DNA of 23,048 bases, taken from positions 1-23,048 of IMG/VR virus record IMGVR_UViG_3300042321_000206; one strand, given 5' to 3'. Below are positions 21,448 to 23,048 of the stretch, in pieces (the stretch's first letter is position 1; the number at the start of each line of letters is the position of its first letter). The position numbers and the translations under genes are program-made. Origin of the DNA: a virus. Under the pieces are notes generated by a model. It ran no database searches and had not been told where the DNA came from. It saw only the letters and a list, made by a program, of their open reading frames with translations.

Positions 21448-21674
21448 TATTCGTCCTCCTCTTCAATATGGTCTATAATATCTTTTGGGCTTACGCCATT
21501 AACCCAATCAGGGTATGAATCTTTATTTGTTAATAACCAATACGCCATGTCTTCATTAAAACCAGCACGCTTTAAAGAGCGATAGTATTCATTAAGCCAA
21601 ATGCAATATTGGTCTAACTTTGAGTAACCTTCATCAGCAACTGTTTGTACTTTTCTCTTACGAGGTGTTGCCAT
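21447..21674 (-). CDS. Conserved 75-aa actinophage protein downstream of portal, unknown function
   Basis: The protein has a basic start (MATPRKRKVQ) and a helical core with YCIWLNEYYRSLKRAGFNED, MAYWLLTNKDSYPDWVN, and an acidic end. The Y-C-I-W-L-N-E-Y-Y and KDSYPDW motifs resemble small proteins encoded next to the portal in actinophages. Function unknown. The portal's stop codon forms part of this gene's binding site (TAAGGAG), seven bases ahead of the ATG, so expression is closely tied to the portal. Confidence 0.6.
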   Translation of the reverse strand: MATPRKRKVQTVADEGYSKLDQYCIWLNEYYRSLKRAGFNEDMAYWLLTNKDSYPDWVNGVSPKDIIDHIEEEDE

Positions 21675-21684
21675 GATTTACTCC

Positions 21685-23048
21685 TTAAATTGCTCGTTCT
21701 CTTGTAGTACGTGCTACTGCACGTCCTGCACCTTCACCTGATAACGTACTAAGAATTGATTGTAAGTCTGGTCTTCCCTGTGGCGCTGGAGCGCCTCCTG
21801 CTGGAGCGGAACCAGGAGCAGCGGGGACAGGTTGCTCAGACTGTGCCTCTGCACCAGCAGGAGGATTCTCAGGTTTAAACACTTCCTCAATAGCATCTTC
21901 AATAGACTTGCCAGCCTTACGTGCCTTAATCACTTCTGACATTTGGCGTACTAGTGCTGATGGGTCTTGTCCCTGCATAGCCATTTGAGGAATTGCTTGT
22001 GCCATAGATGCTAATGAACCAACCAATGCGTCACGCATCTTTTCAATTTCAATTTTCTCTTGTTCAAGAGTCACGTTGACGCCGAATGGTAGTTCACGCA
22101 TAGCCATGTCCTTGGAGATAAGTCCCCCTCCAAGTGCCTGCAACATAAAGATAAGTCCCTGTGCTGGATTTAATCCAGCCAACATGCCGTATCTTACATC
22201 TGCAGAATAATCTTTCTTAATATCCTTTGTAGGAATATATGTTAAAGCAAACGGTGAACCAGCATCAATACCACGAATTGTTTTTTCTTCGTTAAATAAT
22301 GCTTCATCTACTTCAAAGCAAAGCGCAATAACATCGCGTAGTGCTGCTGAGAAGATAGCCTGTGCTGATTTAACCTGTGTATCAAATGCACCAAGTAGAG
22401 CCTGTACACCCTGTCCAGTAACAATTGAAGCATCAATGTTACCCGTACGAGATTCAGGGTAACGCGCTCCAACGCGCAGTTCTTGGTTAAGTACCTGCTG
22501 TGTTGTAAATGCACCCTGTGGGAGTGTAAGTTCAACGCGGCGTACACCTGCTGGGTTTGCTGTACGAATAACAGCGTCTCCACCAAGTTGTAGTTCTTGT
22601 ACATCCTGTGGCAAAACAATTGGTGCTTGTACTGACTTCTCTGCTGCTTCCATTGCAAGTAATGCAAAACGGTTGCGAAGTAACTGAATACCAAGTACAT
22701 CATCAAACTGCCCGCGCAATTCACCATCTGGTGAAGGGCGGCGTGCAATGATTACGTTCATCTTCTTCATAGGATTAGATGCATGCGACAATAACATATT
22801 GTTGCGTGATGGTAGATAAAGAACTGTTTGGTCTTTATCGTAATAACGAATCATTTCAATCATGCCGTTAAGGTCTTGTTTGTACCCATCTCTACCAAGT
22901 AGTGCGCTTTGATGTTCTGGAAACATCGCAACTAACTCACCTAGTGTCATTGAGTATCTCTTAGCAAAGGCAACGCAACGTCCGTAGCGGTCAAACTCTG
23001 GGTAAGCGCCCACTGGGTTTTCTAGTCGGATACGTGGCAACTTTGCTT
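21685..23048 (-). CDS. Portal protein (N-terminus beyond the window)
   Basis: The frame is open to the right edge. The apparent start at 23040 is a TTG codon inside the gene (residues A-K-L-P-R-I-R precede and follow it), so the true start lies outside. The visible ~453 residues include NPVGAYPEFDRYGRCVAFAK, a wing/stem region with RRVELTLPQGAFTTQQVLNQ and ARYPESRTGNIDASIVTGQG, and the stem helix VQALLGAFDTQVKSAQAIFS followed by RDVIALCFEVDEALF. These are landmarks of actinophage portal proteins, which form the dodecameric DNA channel at the capsid vertex. Residues beyond ~395 are a disordered Pro/Ala/Gly/Gln tail. The terminase would be expected just upstream, off-window. Confidence rests on family resemblance and gene order. 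Confidence 0.75.
   Translation of the reverse strand, partial: AKLPRIRLENPVGAYPEFDRYGRCVAFAKRYSMTLGELVAMFPEHQSALLGRDGYKQDLNGMIEMIRYYDKDQTVLYLPSRNNMLLSHASNPMKKMNVIIARRPSPDGELRGQFDDVLGIQLLRNRFALLAMEAAEKSVQAPIVLPQDVQELQLGGDAVIRTANPAGVRRVELTLPQGAFTTQQVLNQELRVGARYPESRTGNIDASIVTGQGVQALLGAFDTQVKSAQAIFSAALRDVIALCFEVDEALFNEEKTIRGIDAGSPFALTYIPTKDIKKDYSADVRYGMLAGLNPAQGLIFMLQALGGGLISKDMAMRELPFGVNVTLEQEKIEIEKMRDALVGSLASMAQAIPQMAMQGQDPSALVRQMSEVIKARKAGKSIEDAIEEVFKPENPPAGAEAQSEQPVPAAPGSAPAGGAPAPQGRPDLQSILSTLSGEGAGRAVARTTRERAI

Noticed and set aside
23038-23040. TTG as the portal start
   Set aside because: The frame continues open to the window edge with no binding site here, and known portals are longer at the N-terminus.

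Overview
This window is the structural (late) module of a tailed-phage genome. It is gene-dense, every credible gene lies on the minus strand, and it reads right to left from portal to lysis. It looks like a virus of an Actinobacterium. The portal, the small PRGG and YCIWLNEYY proteins, the internal-protein set and the SDHNxG..D lysin all resemble families I know from actinobacteriophages. Base composition is AT-rich by eye (not computed), unlike most cultured actinophages. A low-GC aquatic actinobacterium, such as a freshwater acI/Nanopelagicales host, is a plausible inference but not proven. Several tail genes (the 124-aa, 108-aa, glycine-rich and Ala/Ser/Thr-rich fibre genes) resemble proteins common in marine cyanophages and pelagiphages.

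Layout in transcription order: portal (cut by the right edge, 21685-23048); two small conserved proteins (21034-21674); a 1758-aa presumed internal virion protein (15757-21033); two further presumed internal virion proteins (13073-15753); a 42-codon frame without a canonical start (12941-13069); scaffold (12471-12944); an N4-gp56-like major capsid protein (11234-12430) with a near-ideal ribosome binding site and a hairpin just after it; an 86-aa protein and a six-ligand Cys/His protein (10459-11162); six tiny, mostly lysine-rich proteins (9196-10459); a 110-aa protein and a head-tail adaptor (7971-9196); a trimeric-type tail fibre (6280-7962); a 108-aa protein; three glycine-rich adhesin paralogues (3305-5937); a 124-aa fibre-associated protein; a 666-aa beta-propeller-like tail protein (896-2896); then a lysis cassette of a 65-aa membrane protein, a 29-aa acidic peptide, a VanY/M15-type endolysin and a holin-like protein cut by the left edge.

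No tail tube, sheath or tape-measure gene is seen between adaptor and fibres, and large internal proteins sit next to the portal. This points to a short-tailed (podovirus-like) particle, although the terminase and replication genes are outside the window. Eleven of the roughly 29 gene junctions are one-base TAATG overlaps. The only non-coding stretches above about 20 bases are the capsid leader (40 bases), the stretch after the capsid gene (71 bases), and short leaders elsewhere. No tRNA, CRISPR array, insertion sequence, integrase or attachment site was seen.
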